Made by a program: the position numbers and the translations under genes
The notes under the pieces: generated by a model
The model's input: only the letters and a program-made list of their open reading frames with translations
What the model was told of the DNA's origin: nothing
The model's database searches: none
In this document: in pieces, positions 1 through 7,030 of the stretch
Position numbering within the stretch: the first letter of the stretch is position 1
How the letters are laid out: every line of letters begins with the position of its first letter
Assembly (NCBI GenBank): GCA_009692985.1
Contig: SHYF01000018.1
Coordinates: forward strand, 1-16,308
Reading direction: 5' to 3'
Origin: Dehalococcoidia bacterium
Lineage (GTDB): Bacteria; Chloroflexota; Dehalococcoidia; Lucifugimonadales; SHYF01
DNA: 16,308 bases

Positions 1-94
1 TAACCAAGGGAAGACCCAGAGACTAGCGGCGTTCCTGCGCGACGAGTTTCAGCTCTAGGCAGGACGAGTTGGGAGAAGGGCAGCAGTGTTGCGG

Positions 95-1312
95 TTACTT
101 GGGGCTTCGCTTTGCTCGGTTGTCGCTCCATGGCTCGGGTGATTCCCACGGTCGCAATATGCCTATGAATGGCATATTCCTGTACCGTTCCAAATAGTCC
201 AGCCCGTAGCCCACCAGAAACTCGTCTGGCGCTTCAAACCCCACGTAGTCCAGCTTCACGTCCGTCAAGCGTCGCACCTGCTTGTCCAGCAGCGTACACA
301 CCTTCAAGCTGGCGGGTCCTTGAGCCTGGAGGTAGCGCGTCAGATAGCCCAATGTCATGCCCGTATCCACAATGTCCTCTATCAGCAGCACGTGCCGTCC
401 CGCGATGGCCACATCCGGGCCTTTGTTGATTTGAGCTGTGCTTGCCCCGTCCTGACTGCCACCGTAGTAAGACACAGACATGAAGTCCACGGATAGCGGC
501 AGCGTAATCTGGCGCATTAGGTCGGCCATGAAGCAGAAAACGCCGCGCAGCACTCCGATGAGGACTAGATCCTGGCCGGCGTAGTCCTGGGATATGGCCC
601 GTCCCATCTCGGTGACGCGCCGGTCAATCTGAGGTTTCGTGAACACCACTCGCTCCATGCCAGGGATGTCGGCCTGCGCCAGCGGCCCAAAACCGTATTT
701 GGCCAGAAGCCGGTGGATGTCCCTGCGATACAGCAGCTTTATGTTTATATCTGGATAAAGGTCACGGATCTCGCGTAGCTTGCGGTTCTTATCTGTCACC
801 AGGCTCTGCTTCATTGTTGTAAGCTCTACGTAGAGGTCCAACTCTGGCAGGTAGAAGTCCGGTGTGAACATCTCCACGACTCGGTCCCCATCCCAGCGCA
901 GAGGGAAAGAGCGCGGCTCATACAGCCACTGGACGCCGTAGAAGTTCAGAATCCGGCCGAACTCATCTTCGCTGGGGTGGGAGAAGGGCCGGTGGATGGT
1001 GGGGACAGGTAGGTGGTCTACGGGCGCCGCTAATGGGACCGAGGGCTGCCTGGGATAACGCGGACGGGAGGCCGCAGGCTGGGAGAGCACGCCATTTGTG
1101 TCAGTGGGTGTCTGGCTGAAAGGCGCTGGGCGGATATCCGCCTCTGATTGGCCGTCCACATCTGGGCTGGGTTGGCGATCCGTGGGCAACGGCTGAACCG
1201 GAAACGACCGATTCGCTCTGCGTCGTCTGGAACGTCGCACGGGCGCACTGGTGTGATCTGCTGGGGGTTCGCTTGGGTTAGCCGGGGGAAATACCTCTTC
1301 GGACAAGTTCAC
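95..1312 (-). CDS. hpt: Hypoxanthine phosphoribosyltransferase with N-terminal PD-(D/E)XK-nuclease-like domain
   Basis: The C-terminal part (about residues 220-388 of 405) is a hypoxanthine/guanine phosphoribosyltransferase, a cytosolic purine-salvage enzyme that joins PRPP to hypoxanthine or guanine. Visible motifs are the PRPP loop LLIEDIVDTGMTL (309-321, with E312-D313) and the segment VGFEAPDEFLVGYGLDY (357-373), both typical of bacterial Hpt. Hpt alone is usually about 180 residues, so some 220 residues are extra. Residues 1-107 are Pro/Arg-rich and probably disordered. Residues 110-208 look like a small PD-(D/E)XK fold: E117, then TPDFYLPELDLYVEL (150-164) with D152 and E163, and K168 four residues beyond the usual E-x-K lysine. 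The start is GTG with a weak upstream AAGAG; a candidate promoter lies at 1334-1362. The phosphoribosyltransferase call is firm, while nuclease activity is inference from motif spacing only. The gene is divergent from the MFS gene. Confidence 0.9.
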   Translation of the reverse strand: MNLSEEVFPPANPSEPPADHTSAPVRRSRRRRANRSFPVQPLPTDRQPSPDVDGQSEADIRPAPFSQTPTDTNGVLSQPAASRPRYPRQPSVPLAAPVDHLPVPTIHRPFSHPSEDEFGRILNFYGVQWLYEPRSFPLRWDGDRVVEMFTPDFYLPELDLYVELTTMKQSLVTDKNRKLREIRDLYPDINIKLLYRRDIHRLLAKYGFGPLAQADIPGMERVVFTKPQIDRRVTEMGRAISQDYAGQDLVLIGVLRGVFCFMADLMRQITLPLSVDFMSVSYYGGSQDGASTAQINKGPDVAIAGRHVLLIEDIVDTGMTLGYLTRYLQAQGPASLKVCTLLDKQVRRLTDVKLDYVGFEAPDEFLVGYGLDYLERYRNMPFIGILRPWESPEPWSDNRAKRSPK

Positions 1313-1333
1313 TCGCTCTTTAGCTTTCTACCT

Positions 1334-1362
1334 ATGATAGCTTGTTTTGCTCTTGCAGGCAA
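1334..1362 (-). promoter_or_regulatory. Candidate sigma-70 promoter for the hpt fusion gene
   Basis: Read on the minus strand, TTGCCT (4 of 6 matches to TTGACA) is followed after 17 nt by TATCAT (5 of 6 to TATAAT). The -10 box ends 21 nt before the GTG start of the hpt fusion gene, implying a very short leader. This is a pattern match only. Confidence 0.4.
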
Positions 1363-1498
1363 CCTTTGCTAAGTTGGGACTTTTGTTTTGTACTTTGCTT
1401 AGACCATTCCGATGGTGGCCGCTCAAGGCTTTGTGGTTCTACAAGCTGACCACGAGCAGAGAGACACCCAACTGAGCAGAATCTTGCATTCAGACCTA

Positions 1499-1528
1499 TT
1501 GACAAGCAGGCAGATTACGGATTAGTCT
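1499..1528 (+). promoter_or_regulatory. Candidate sigma-70 promoter for the MFS gene
   Basis: A perfect TTGACA -35 box (1499-1504) is followed after 18 nt by TAGTCT (1523-1528; 4 of 6 to TATAAT). It lies about 95 nt upstream of the MFS start codon. The -35 is strong and the -10 weak. Confidence 0.35.
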
Positions 1529-1623
1529 TTTGTCTAGTATTCGTATTAGAAAAGTTTTGATTATCGTAAGAGGCACTAGCTACGATTCGCTCTGCGGCAG
1601 TTGCTTCTGCGTCGGGCCAGAAA

Positions 1624-2898
1624 GTGCAGGAAGCACCTGCGCGGATACCCAACCTTTACCCGTCGTACGGGCTGTTTCAAGCGGGCGCCTCGGCAGTTGA
1701 CCTCCTCACGCTGATATTCATAGCCCGGATACTCCCCACCAGCCCAAGTCAGCTATCATTCCTCGACTCCATCAGCACATTCGCCACCCTTTTTGCGGCA
1801 GTGGCGTTCGGCTGGCTGGCTGGCCGCATAGTCCCATCGCGTCCCATCTTGGCCATCAGCATGGTCGCCGCTGCCCTCTCCATCCTCATCTTCGCCACCA
1901 GCTCAACTCTGTGGATGGCCAATGCTCTGGCGTTCATGGTGGGCCTCTTCACCGCCTTGCCCAACTCACTAGCTCCATGGATACTCTCGTTGGAGACGCC
2001 ACGCTCAAAGTGGGGTGAGGCGTATGGCAAGCTGGCCACCGCCGGTGCCTTGGGAGGCGCCATAGGAGTGGCAGTTTCATTCGGCTTTCTGTCCACGGCT
2101 CAGCGCTGGCCGGGATTGAAGATCAGCGATCAGTCCCTGATACTCCTATGGGGAGTAGCAACGCTGGTGGCAGCCGCGGCAAGCTGGCGGGCCACCGCTG
2201 GAAGTCTGGGCCAGACCGCTCGCGTCGCCCCTCGGCTGCTTCAGGCCAGCAGCAAATTTATCCTGAACACCCCCAGAGTGGTCCGCCAAGCTACCGAAAA
2301 ATCAAGGCAGCCCTCGGCGCCACGCTCTTCCGTCGCCTCTCTTCGCGACGTATGGGTGGTCTATACCATTGCTCCAGCCATCCTCTTTCTGGGGCTGGGC
2401 ATGTCATATACAGGAACGCTTCTGTACATGTTTGAGGGGATGAAGAGTCCAGGCCCACTTCTATTCGGGCTGCTGCTGCTGTTTCGTACATCTTCCTGGC
2501 TCGCCTCCGCAATCACAGGCGGTTTACTGAACCAGTTCACTCCACTCCGCATAAACCAGGCCGCCGGGGTCTGGCGCATCCTTGCGGTGACAGGGCTGAG
2601 CCTTCTGTTCCTGCTCCCCCATAGCCTATGGTCTATTCCAGTTGTCTTCGCGCTCTTCTCTATCTGTGGGGCCGCCGGTGGAATCCTGGGCATCACCGGA
2701 GTCGTTTCGGTAACTGACACGCTCCCCAAGCGGCACCATGGGTCGGCCATTTTCCTATTCAACGGAGCAAGCAACGCGGGCGCAGGGATAGGGGCATGGA
2801 CGGCTGGGATCATTGGGCAGGAGTTGGGCTTCACCGCCGCCCTGGCCCTTAGCGGGGTAGCTATGGTGTTCGCCTTGTGGCTGCTGCACCGATATTAG
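1624..2898 (+). CDS. MFS (major facilitator superfamily) transporter
   Basis: A 424-residue polytopic inner-membrane protein of the size usual for MFS secondary transporters. Hydrophobic segments come in two bundles (roughly residues 14-190 and 244-422) separated by a basic cytoplasmic loop at about 191-243, the normal 6+6 layout. The loop between the second and third helices, GWLAGRIVPSRP (63-74), is a degenerate form of MFS motif A (G-x-L-a-D-r-x-G-r). The C-terminal half has glycine-rich helices (GAAGGILGITG at 349-359; GASNAGAGIG at 381-390). The start is GTG at 1624 without a good Shine-Dalgarno; no ATG lies near the N-terminus, and translation from GTG gives a full first helix. The substrate is unknown; drug, sugar or metabolite efflux are all possible. 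The next gene is co-directional, 231 nt away, with a repeat element between. Confidence 0.85.
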   Translation: MQEAPARIPNLYPSYGLFQAGASAVDLLTLIFIARILPTSPSQLSFLDSISTFATLFAAVAFGWLAGRIVPSRPILAISMVAAALSILIFATSSTLWMANALAFMVGLFTALPNSLAPWILSLETPRSKWGEAYGKLATAGALGGAIGVAVSFGFLSTAQRWPGLKISDQSLILLWGVATLVAAAASWRATAGSLGQTARVAPRLLQASSKFILNTPRVVRQATEKSRQPSAPRSSVASLRDVWVVYTIAPAILFLGLGMSYTGTLLYMFEGMKSPGPLLFGLLLLFRTSSWLASAITGGLLNQFTPLRINQAAGVWRILAVTGLSLLFLLPHSLWSIPVVFALFSICGAAGGILGITGVVSVTDTLPKRHHGSAIFLFNGASNAGAGIGAWTAGIIGQELGFTAALALSGVAMVFALWLLHRY

Positions 2899-2912
2899 AG
2901 AGGGCTGGAAAA

Positions 2913-3086
2913 GGGGAGTCCAGAGGGGCAAAGCCCCGGAGCCTGCCATGAGCGAAGCGACTGGGGAAGCCGAAGAGATGGGGGTTTGGTGGTATCCCCC
3001 AAATCTATTTTCTCTCCCCCTTCCTGGATAGAAAGGGGGTCAGGGGGATGGTCGCCCCAACGTGTGGGGGTCCATCACCCTGTTAG
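2913..3086 (+). repeat. Intercistronic hairpin-rich repeat, copy 1
   Basis: The longest of four related copies in this window. It begins 14 nt after the MFS stop with GGGGAGTCCAGAGGGGC and has GGTATCCCCCA in the middle. It then carries a CCCCCTT/AAGGGGG hairpin (3016-3039) and GGGGGATGGTCG (3043-3054), and ends with CATCACCCTGTTAG (3073-3086). Relative to the other copies it carries about 37 extra bases near 2938-2980 and has partly lost the symmetry of the third stem. It reads in the direction of transcription and ends 43 nt before the next start codon. Confidence 0.7.
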
Positions 3087-3114
3087 AAGACGGGGCTTTG
3101 CAATAACCTCTAGC

Positions 3115-3120
3115 GGAGGG
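3115..3120 (+). promoter_or_regulatory. Shine-Dalgarno site deciding the 3130 start
   Basis: GGAGGG lies 9 nt before the ATG at 3130. The open frame extends upstream to 2986, but that extension translates the repeat element and has no such site, so 3130 is the preferred start. Confidence 0.75.
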
Positions 3121-3129
3121 ATTGACCTG

Positions 3130-3864
3130 ATGACTTGGACGATGGTGCATCATTTCCTGGTGCGTCTCCGGTGGAAGGCGAAACACCTGCTATACCGGAT
3201 GCTTGGCTGGCTGCCGCTTCCCGCTCAGGACAAGTGGAGCCACTCCCTTCAACTGGTGCGGCTCCAACTACGCCTCTTCCCTCAAATGGCCAACGATAAG
3301 CTGGGGCCAGCCGAGAGCGAACAGCTAGCAAAGAAAACGCTGCACCAGGCCGGACGACAACTGATAATCAGCCGTTTCAACTGGTCCTCTCCCCCGGAGC
3401 CGGATGCGGAGCTGGTTCGAGATACATACTCCGTCCTGGTCAAGACTCTGAACCTTCCTTCCAATGTCACCATTGCCCAGGACAAGGTGACAATCACAAC
3501 GTTCCTCTGCCCTTTCCTGGAGGACGCCAAGCTGACGAAGGGAAACGGAGCCAGTGTATGCGCCCGGGTCTGCGGCCAGCACCTTTCGCTCTTCAACGGT
3601 ACCACCGAGGGCTTTCCATTCTTCGTCTCCTACCATGCCCCCATGATGATGGGCCACGGCGACAAGATGTGTGTAAAGGAGCTTCAAGTCCCGAAGGCAT
3701 CTCCTGAGGCAGAACGTCTAGGTCATGGCAAGGTGTTTCCGAGGCGTCCACGCTATGTGAGAGAGAGGCTCCCCACACTCGAACGGGAGCTATACCTGCG
3801 CCGGCTGAAATCGGAATCTGCTGCTGCCCAAGAGCCTGAACAGCAAACTGGAAAGGATGCGTAA
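3130..3864 (+). CDS. Cysteine-containing protein, possibly ATC-hydrolase (L-2-amino-thiazoline-4-carboxylate hydrolase) family
   Basis: A 244-residue protein with no signal peptide or clear membrane helix, probably cytosolic. The N-terminal third is basic and helical. The recognisable part is at residues 122-185: a CPF (C127), a C-x3-C (C144, C148), then GHGDKMCVKEL (175-185) with C181. The order Cys-Pro, paired Cys, then a Gly-Asp-x2-Cys before a beta strand recalls the ATC-hydrolase-like family, many members of which have unknown substrates. Cysteines this conserved-looking could be catalytic, bind metal or be redox-active. I chose the ATG at 3130 for its GGAGGG site; the upstream frame is repeat sequence. 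The gene follows the MFS gene and converges on the selenoprotein gene. The family call is tentative; the ORF itself is sound. Confidence 0.7.
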   Translation: MTWTMVHHFLVRLRWKAKHLLYRMLGWLPLPAQDKWSHSLQLVRLQLRLFPQMANDKLGPAESEQLAKKTLHQAGRQLIISRFNWSSPPEPDAELVRDTYSVLVKTLNLPSNVTIAQDKVTITTFLCPFLEDAKLTKGNGASVCARVCGQHLSLFNGTTEGFPFFVSYHAPMMMGHGDKMCVKELQVPKASPEAERLGHGKVFPRRPRYVRERLPTLERELYLRRLKSESAAAQEPEQQTGKDA

Positions 3865-3886
3865 AGTATTTTTGCGGCCAGAAGAT

Positions 3887-4001
3887 GTCATTCTGAGGGA
3901 GTGAAACGACCGAAGAATCTAAGACGAATGCCTAGGGAAGCGAACGCTTTAGATTCTTCGCTTCCCCTTCGCTCCGCTCAAGGGCTTTGGCTCAGAATGA
4001 C
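3887..4001. repeat. Nested palindromic element in a convergent intergenic region (possible bidirectional terminator)
   Basis: The outer arms are GTCATTCTGAG (3887-3897) and CTCAGAATGAC (3991-4001), a perfect 11-bp inverted repeat. The inner arms are CGAAGAATCTAA (3911-3922) and TTAGATTCTTCG (3949-3960), a perfect 12-bp inverted repeat. The element fills most of the gap between the stop codons of two convergent genes (3864 and 4017). A TCATTCTGAG...GAAGAATCT pattern resembles a dispersed palindromic repeat I recall from several bacterial genomes, so a REP-like repeat is likely. It could also end transcription from both sides, although no U-run follows. Confidence 0.75.
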
Positions 4002-4016
4002 AAACGAAACATTCCC

Positions 4017-4985
4017 CTACCGCTCCCGTGTAGCCCGGTGGCGCCGTATGAGGGCGTAGTCCTCCCGCCTCCACAGGTACGGCAGGCTGACCACGGTCCC
4101 AGGCTCCGTAGCCGTCTCCAGGACGCGCAAAGCGTCCTCTATGATGACCCGCTGCTGGTCCGCGTTGCCAGGCTCTCCCAGGGGCCTGCCGAAGGGAAAC
4201 CGCACGTGGGCCACGCGCGGCGGCCTTGCCTTCTCCGCCATCTCTCGGTACATCATCACCTGGACTGTAGGTATGCCCGCCTCTTCAATCGCCCTGGTCA
4301 CCAGTCCTCCGGACCGGTTGCACACCGGTCAGGTGGATGTGAGGAATACGGCATCCACGCCATCGTCTTTGAGCAGGCGCGCCACCTGGGGCGCTGTCTC
4401 CGCCATGAGCATGTCCGGCCTCTGAATGAAGCCCATGAAAGAGTAGTTGGTCTCCGCCAGCCTGCCTATGGCCCCTTCCCGCTCCATCTCAGCAAACCTG
4501 TCCAGAGGGAAGACGCAGTTAATGTCCTCTCGCGGCCCGGACAGGTCGTAGTGAAGGTGGACGACCTTGATCTTGTCGCGAGGCGTGTCCCTGGGGATGG
4601 CGCGAAAGGACCAGTCGCCCAGCCCTTCCGGGCCATCGGTCTCGTAGGACGGCTGGCTATCCAGGTAGAAGCCGCCGGTGGTGACCAGCGCGATCTTGGC
4701 GCGACGGATGGGCAGGCGCAACGGCGCCCACGGGGTAGGCCCCAACTCTGGAGCGCGGGCCCGCGCCCCGGCCAGCGCCACACCCTTGGCCTCCCACTCC
4801 TCTATGAGATCGGCCAGGGCGTCCAGGTTGCCGGCTTCCCTGGCATCCACCGCGGCGATGTATAGCTTGCCCAGGAACTGGGCCTGCTCCTCCTCGCTCA
4901 TCTGGCTGCGGACGTAGCGTATGCGGGAGAAGGCCGCCGTCGCGGGGCCGGCTAGAATCTTCTGTAGCAGCTCTTTGGTGTCCAT
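4017..4985 (-). CDS. Glycine/sarcosine/betaine reductase selenoprotein B (GrdB) family protein; in-frame UGA read as selenocysteine
   Basis: Read through the UGA at 4329-4331, the frame gives 322 residues with Sec at 219. Up to the UGA it carries GrdB-family features: IALVTTGGFYLDSQPSY (98-114), HLHYD (143-147), DINCVFPLDRFAEMEREGAIG (154-174 region), and VDAVFLTST just before Sec. After the UGA it continues without a break as PVCNRSGGLVTRAIEEAGIP, giving a U-x-x-C redox motif (U219-P-V-C222). This is the place of the redox pair in GrdB-type reductases, where Sec acts with a nearby Cys on an amino-acid-like or betaine substrate. At 322 residues it is shorter than classical GrdB (about 430), like many stand-alone family members. 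A GGAG site lies about 6 nt before the ATG. The gene starts 60 nt after the ABC ATPase stop, so it is probably the last gene of the transporter operon. An ordinary gene caller would split it at the UGA. Confidence 0.82.
4300..4331 (-). promoter_or_regulatory. UGA Sec codon with bacterial SECIS-like hairpin
   Basis: The UGA is at 4329-4331. On the transcript, ten bases later, ACCGGUCC pairs with GGACUGGU across a GGA loop: eight base pairs, one of them G-U. The loop is 19-21 nt after the UGA and its first two bases are G. This fits bacterial SECIS elements, which lie inside the coding region just after the UGA and have a short apical loop with G near its start. A competing five-pair hairpin (CCGGU/ACCGG) directly follows the UGA. 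Recognition by SelB is inferred. Confidence 0.65.
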
Positions 4986-5045
4986 GCGCTCTCCTACACT
5001 TAGTCTATGTAAAAGCCTGTGATTCCAGCATCCTTTGCCCGTTTA

Positions 5046-6062
5046 TCATAAAGCCTGCCCGGTCTGTGGCTTCTCCGGCAGCCGCGCCGCAGCATCCGCA
5101 CCAGGCCACAGGTGGCAGGCGACCCGGTGGCCGGGGCGCACCTCCTGCAACTGTGGGTCAGCCACCGGGCAGCGCTCGAAGGCGTAGGGGCAGCGGGGGT
5201 GGAAGTGGCACCCGGAAGGCGGGTGGGCGGGGCTGGGCGGCTCGCCATCGACCACTGCACGCCGCCTGAGCCGGTTGTCCGGGTCTGGCTCGGGCACGGC
5301 CTTCAGCAGCGCCTGCGTGTACGGGTGCAGCGGATTGCCTATGACCTCCCTGGTACCGCCCGTCTCCACGATGCGCCCCAGGTACATCACGGCGATCCTC
5401 TGGGAGAAGTGATAGGCGGTAGCGATGTCGTGGGTGATGTACAGAAAGGCAGTGCCGTGCCGCTCCTGAAGCTCCCGCAGCAGGTACAGTATCTCCGCGC
5501 GGCTGGATGCGTCCACCATGGACACAGGCTCGTCGGCCACCACAAGCTCCGGCTGCAAGACAAGCGCCCGGGCTATGGCCACGCGCTGTCGCTGGCCCCC
5601 CGACAGCATATGTGGAAACTTGGCCGCCATCTCATCCGGCGGTGTCAGCTTCACATCCTCTAGAGCTTTATACACCTTGTCCTGGCGTCCATCCCGCAGG
5701 CCGTGGATAACCAGTGGTTCCTCGACTATCTGCCCTACAGTCATGTTGGTGTCCAGGCTGGAGAACGGGTCCTGGAAGATGCCCTGGGCACGGCGACGGA
5801 ACTGCTGGAGACGCCTGGCCGTCCAGTGAGTAATATCCTGGCCATCAAAGCTCACCTTGCCACGGGTAGGTTCCTGAAGGCGTAGGCACACCCGCGCCAG
5901 GGTGGTCTTTCCGCTGCCCGACTCGCCAACTATGGCCAAGGTCTCGCCTTTCTCTAGTTGGATGGAGGCGCCATCCAAAGCTCGCACCCGCACGGAGCCT
6001 AGCAGCCCCTTGCGGGCCTGAAACTCGACGACCACGTCCTCAGCGGCAAGGAGAAGGCTCAT
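5046..6062 (-). CDS. Peptide/solute ABC transporter ATP-binding protein (OppF/DppF type)
   Basis: A 338-residue cytoplasmic ATPase subunit that drives import through the two permeases encoded upstream. Motifs: Walker A GESGSGKT (46-53), Q-loop FQDP (Q97), signature LSGGQ (153-157), Walker B LVVADE (173-178), switch H211. The C-terminal oligopeptide/dipeptide extension has four cysteines (285, 291, 298, 316) in CHFHPRCPYAFERC and a later Cys, the pattern that binds an Fe-S cluster in DppD/DppF-type proteins. The frame is open further upstream to 6179, but the ATG at 6060-6062 overlaps the previous stop as ATGA and has GGTGGAG upstream, so it is the likely start. Translation is probably coupled to the upstream ATPase. 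Substrate unknown. Confidence 0.93.
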   Translation of the reverse strand: MSLLLAAEDVVVEFQARKGLLGSVRVRALDGASIQLEKGETLAIVGESGSGKTTLARVCLRLQEPTRGKVSFDGQDITHWTARRLQQFRRRAQGIFQDPFSSLDTNMTVGQIVEEPLVIHGLRDGRQDKVYKALEDVKLTPPDEMAAKFPHMLSGGQRQRVAIARALVLQPELVVADEPVSMVDASSRAEILYLLRELQERHGTAFLYITHDIATAYHFSQRIAVMYLGRIVETGGTREVIGNPLHPYTQALLKAVPEPDPDNRLRRRAVVDGEPPSPAHPPSGCHFHPRCPYAFERCPVADPQLQEVRPGHRVACHLWPGADAAARLPEKPQTGQAL

Positions 6063-7030
6063 GGGCGTTGCTCCACCAGCCAGCATCGCGCCTGGTGGTT
6101 CTGGCCCGCCGCCAAGAGCGACGGCTCCTCCGCTATGCACCGCTGAAAGACAAACGGGCAGCGGGGATGGAAGCGGCACCCCAATGGCAGGCTTACCATG
6201 TCCGGCGGGCTGCCTGGGATGAACCCTGGCTGCTCCTCCTGGTGAAGCCTGGGGACACTAGCCAGAAGCAACCGGGTATACGGGTGCGACGGGCTGCGCA
6301 GGACTCTTTCCGCCGGGCCAAGCTCGGCAATCTTTCCAGCGTACATCACGCCTATGGTGTCGCACACGTCGCTGGCCAGGGCGATGTCGTGAGTGATGAA
6401 AAGGATTGTCAGGTCCATCTCTTTCTTCAGATCCTTGAGTTGGTCCATTATCTGCGCCTGCACCGTGACATCCAGCGCCGACGTTGGCTCGTCCAGTATC
6501 AGCAGCCTGGGTTTGAGTATGAGGGCCATAGCTATTAGCACCCGCTGCTTCATGCCGCCGCTGAGCTCGTGAGGGTAACGGTCGTAAGCCTCCGCCGGCA
6601 GGCGCACCACCTCCAGCAGTCGCCGGGCCTCCCGCGCTGCCTCCTTCTTGGCGACGTGGCCCTGCACGAGCATAGGCTCTATCACCTGCTCGCCCACGCG
6701 GACAACCGGGTTCAGCGACTCCATCGCCCCCTGGAACACCATGGCCATCTTGCTCCAGCGTATCTGCCGACGGAACGTCTCGTCGTCCATGCCGGTGCAG
6801 TCCACGCCCTCCAGCTCCACCACACCACTGTGGTGGGCCACGTTCCTGGGCAAGACGCGCATAAGGGCCAGAGCCAGGCTGCTCTTGCCTGCCCCCGACT
6901 CGCCCACCAGTCCTAATGCCTCTCCCGCCTGGATAGAAAAGGATACGCCATCCACTGCGGGCAGGTCGCCTTTGGCCGTGCTGTACGACAGGCGCAGGTC
7001 TGAGACTCGGAGCATAGGTGAGCTTGTCAT
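6059..7030 (-). CDS. Peptide/solute ABC transporter ATP-binding protein (OppD/DppD type)
   Basis: A 323-residue ATPase, the partner of the OppF/DppF-type subunit that follows. Motifs: Walker A GESGAGKS (43-50), Q-loop Q100, signature LSGGM (156-160, with Met for the usual Gln), Walker B LLILDE (176-181), switch H214. Cysteines 285, 291, 298 and 316 form the family's C-terminal Fe-S-type motif; by my numbering they fall at the same residue numbers as in the partner. The open frame reaches 7459, but the extension is an antisense-like shadow over the end of the permease gene. The ATG at 7028-7030 overlaps the permease stop as ATGA and has no clear Shine-Dalgarno, which suggests coupled translation. 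Confidence 0.93.
   Translation of the reverse strand: MTSSPMLRVSDLRLSYSTAKGDLPAVDGVSFSIQAGEALGLVGESGAGKSSLALALMRVLPRNVAHHSGVVELEGVDCTGMDDETFRRQIRWSKMAMVFQGAMESLNPVVRVGEQVIEPMLVQGHVAKKEAAREARRLLEVVRLPAEAYDRYPHELSGGMKQRVLIAMALILKPRLLILDEPTSALDVTVQAQIMDQLKDLKKEMDLTILFITHDIALASDVCDTIGVMYAGKIAELGPAERVLRSPSHPYTRLLLASVPRLHQEEQPGFIPGSPPDMVSLPLGCRFHPRCPFVFQRCIAEEPSLLAAGQNHQARCWLVEQRP

Larger units (their letters stand above)
1313..1623. other. Divergent intergenic region between hpt fusion and MFS genes
   Basis: These 311 bp are visibly more AT-rich than the flanking genes and hold no convincing ORF or RNA gene. I see one candidate promoter for each flanking gene. No operator palindrome or riboswitch-like structure stands out. 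Confidence 0.6.

Noticed and set aside
2..58. Short open stretch on the plus strand ending in TAG at 58 that could be the tail of an upstream gene
   Set aside because: Only 18 codons are visible, with no recognisable motif; it cannot be separated from chance without the upstream sequence.
2986..3129. N-terminal extension of the 3130 gene by 48 codons
   Set aside because: It translates part of the intercistronic repeat, is of unusual composition and lacks a ribosome site, whereas 3130 has GGAGGG at a good distance.
4017..4325. Separate small gene starting at GTG 4325 downstream of the UGA
   Set aside because: It is in frame with the upstream GrdB-like ORF, the GTG codon encodes the Val of the U-x-x-C motif, and there is no ribosome site of its own.
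3987..4865. Long plus-strand ORF opposite the selenoprotein gene (292 codons)
   Set aside because: It is an antisense shadow: biased Arg/Pro/Gly composition, no motif and no start signal, while the minus frame has clear family motifs on both sides of the UGA.
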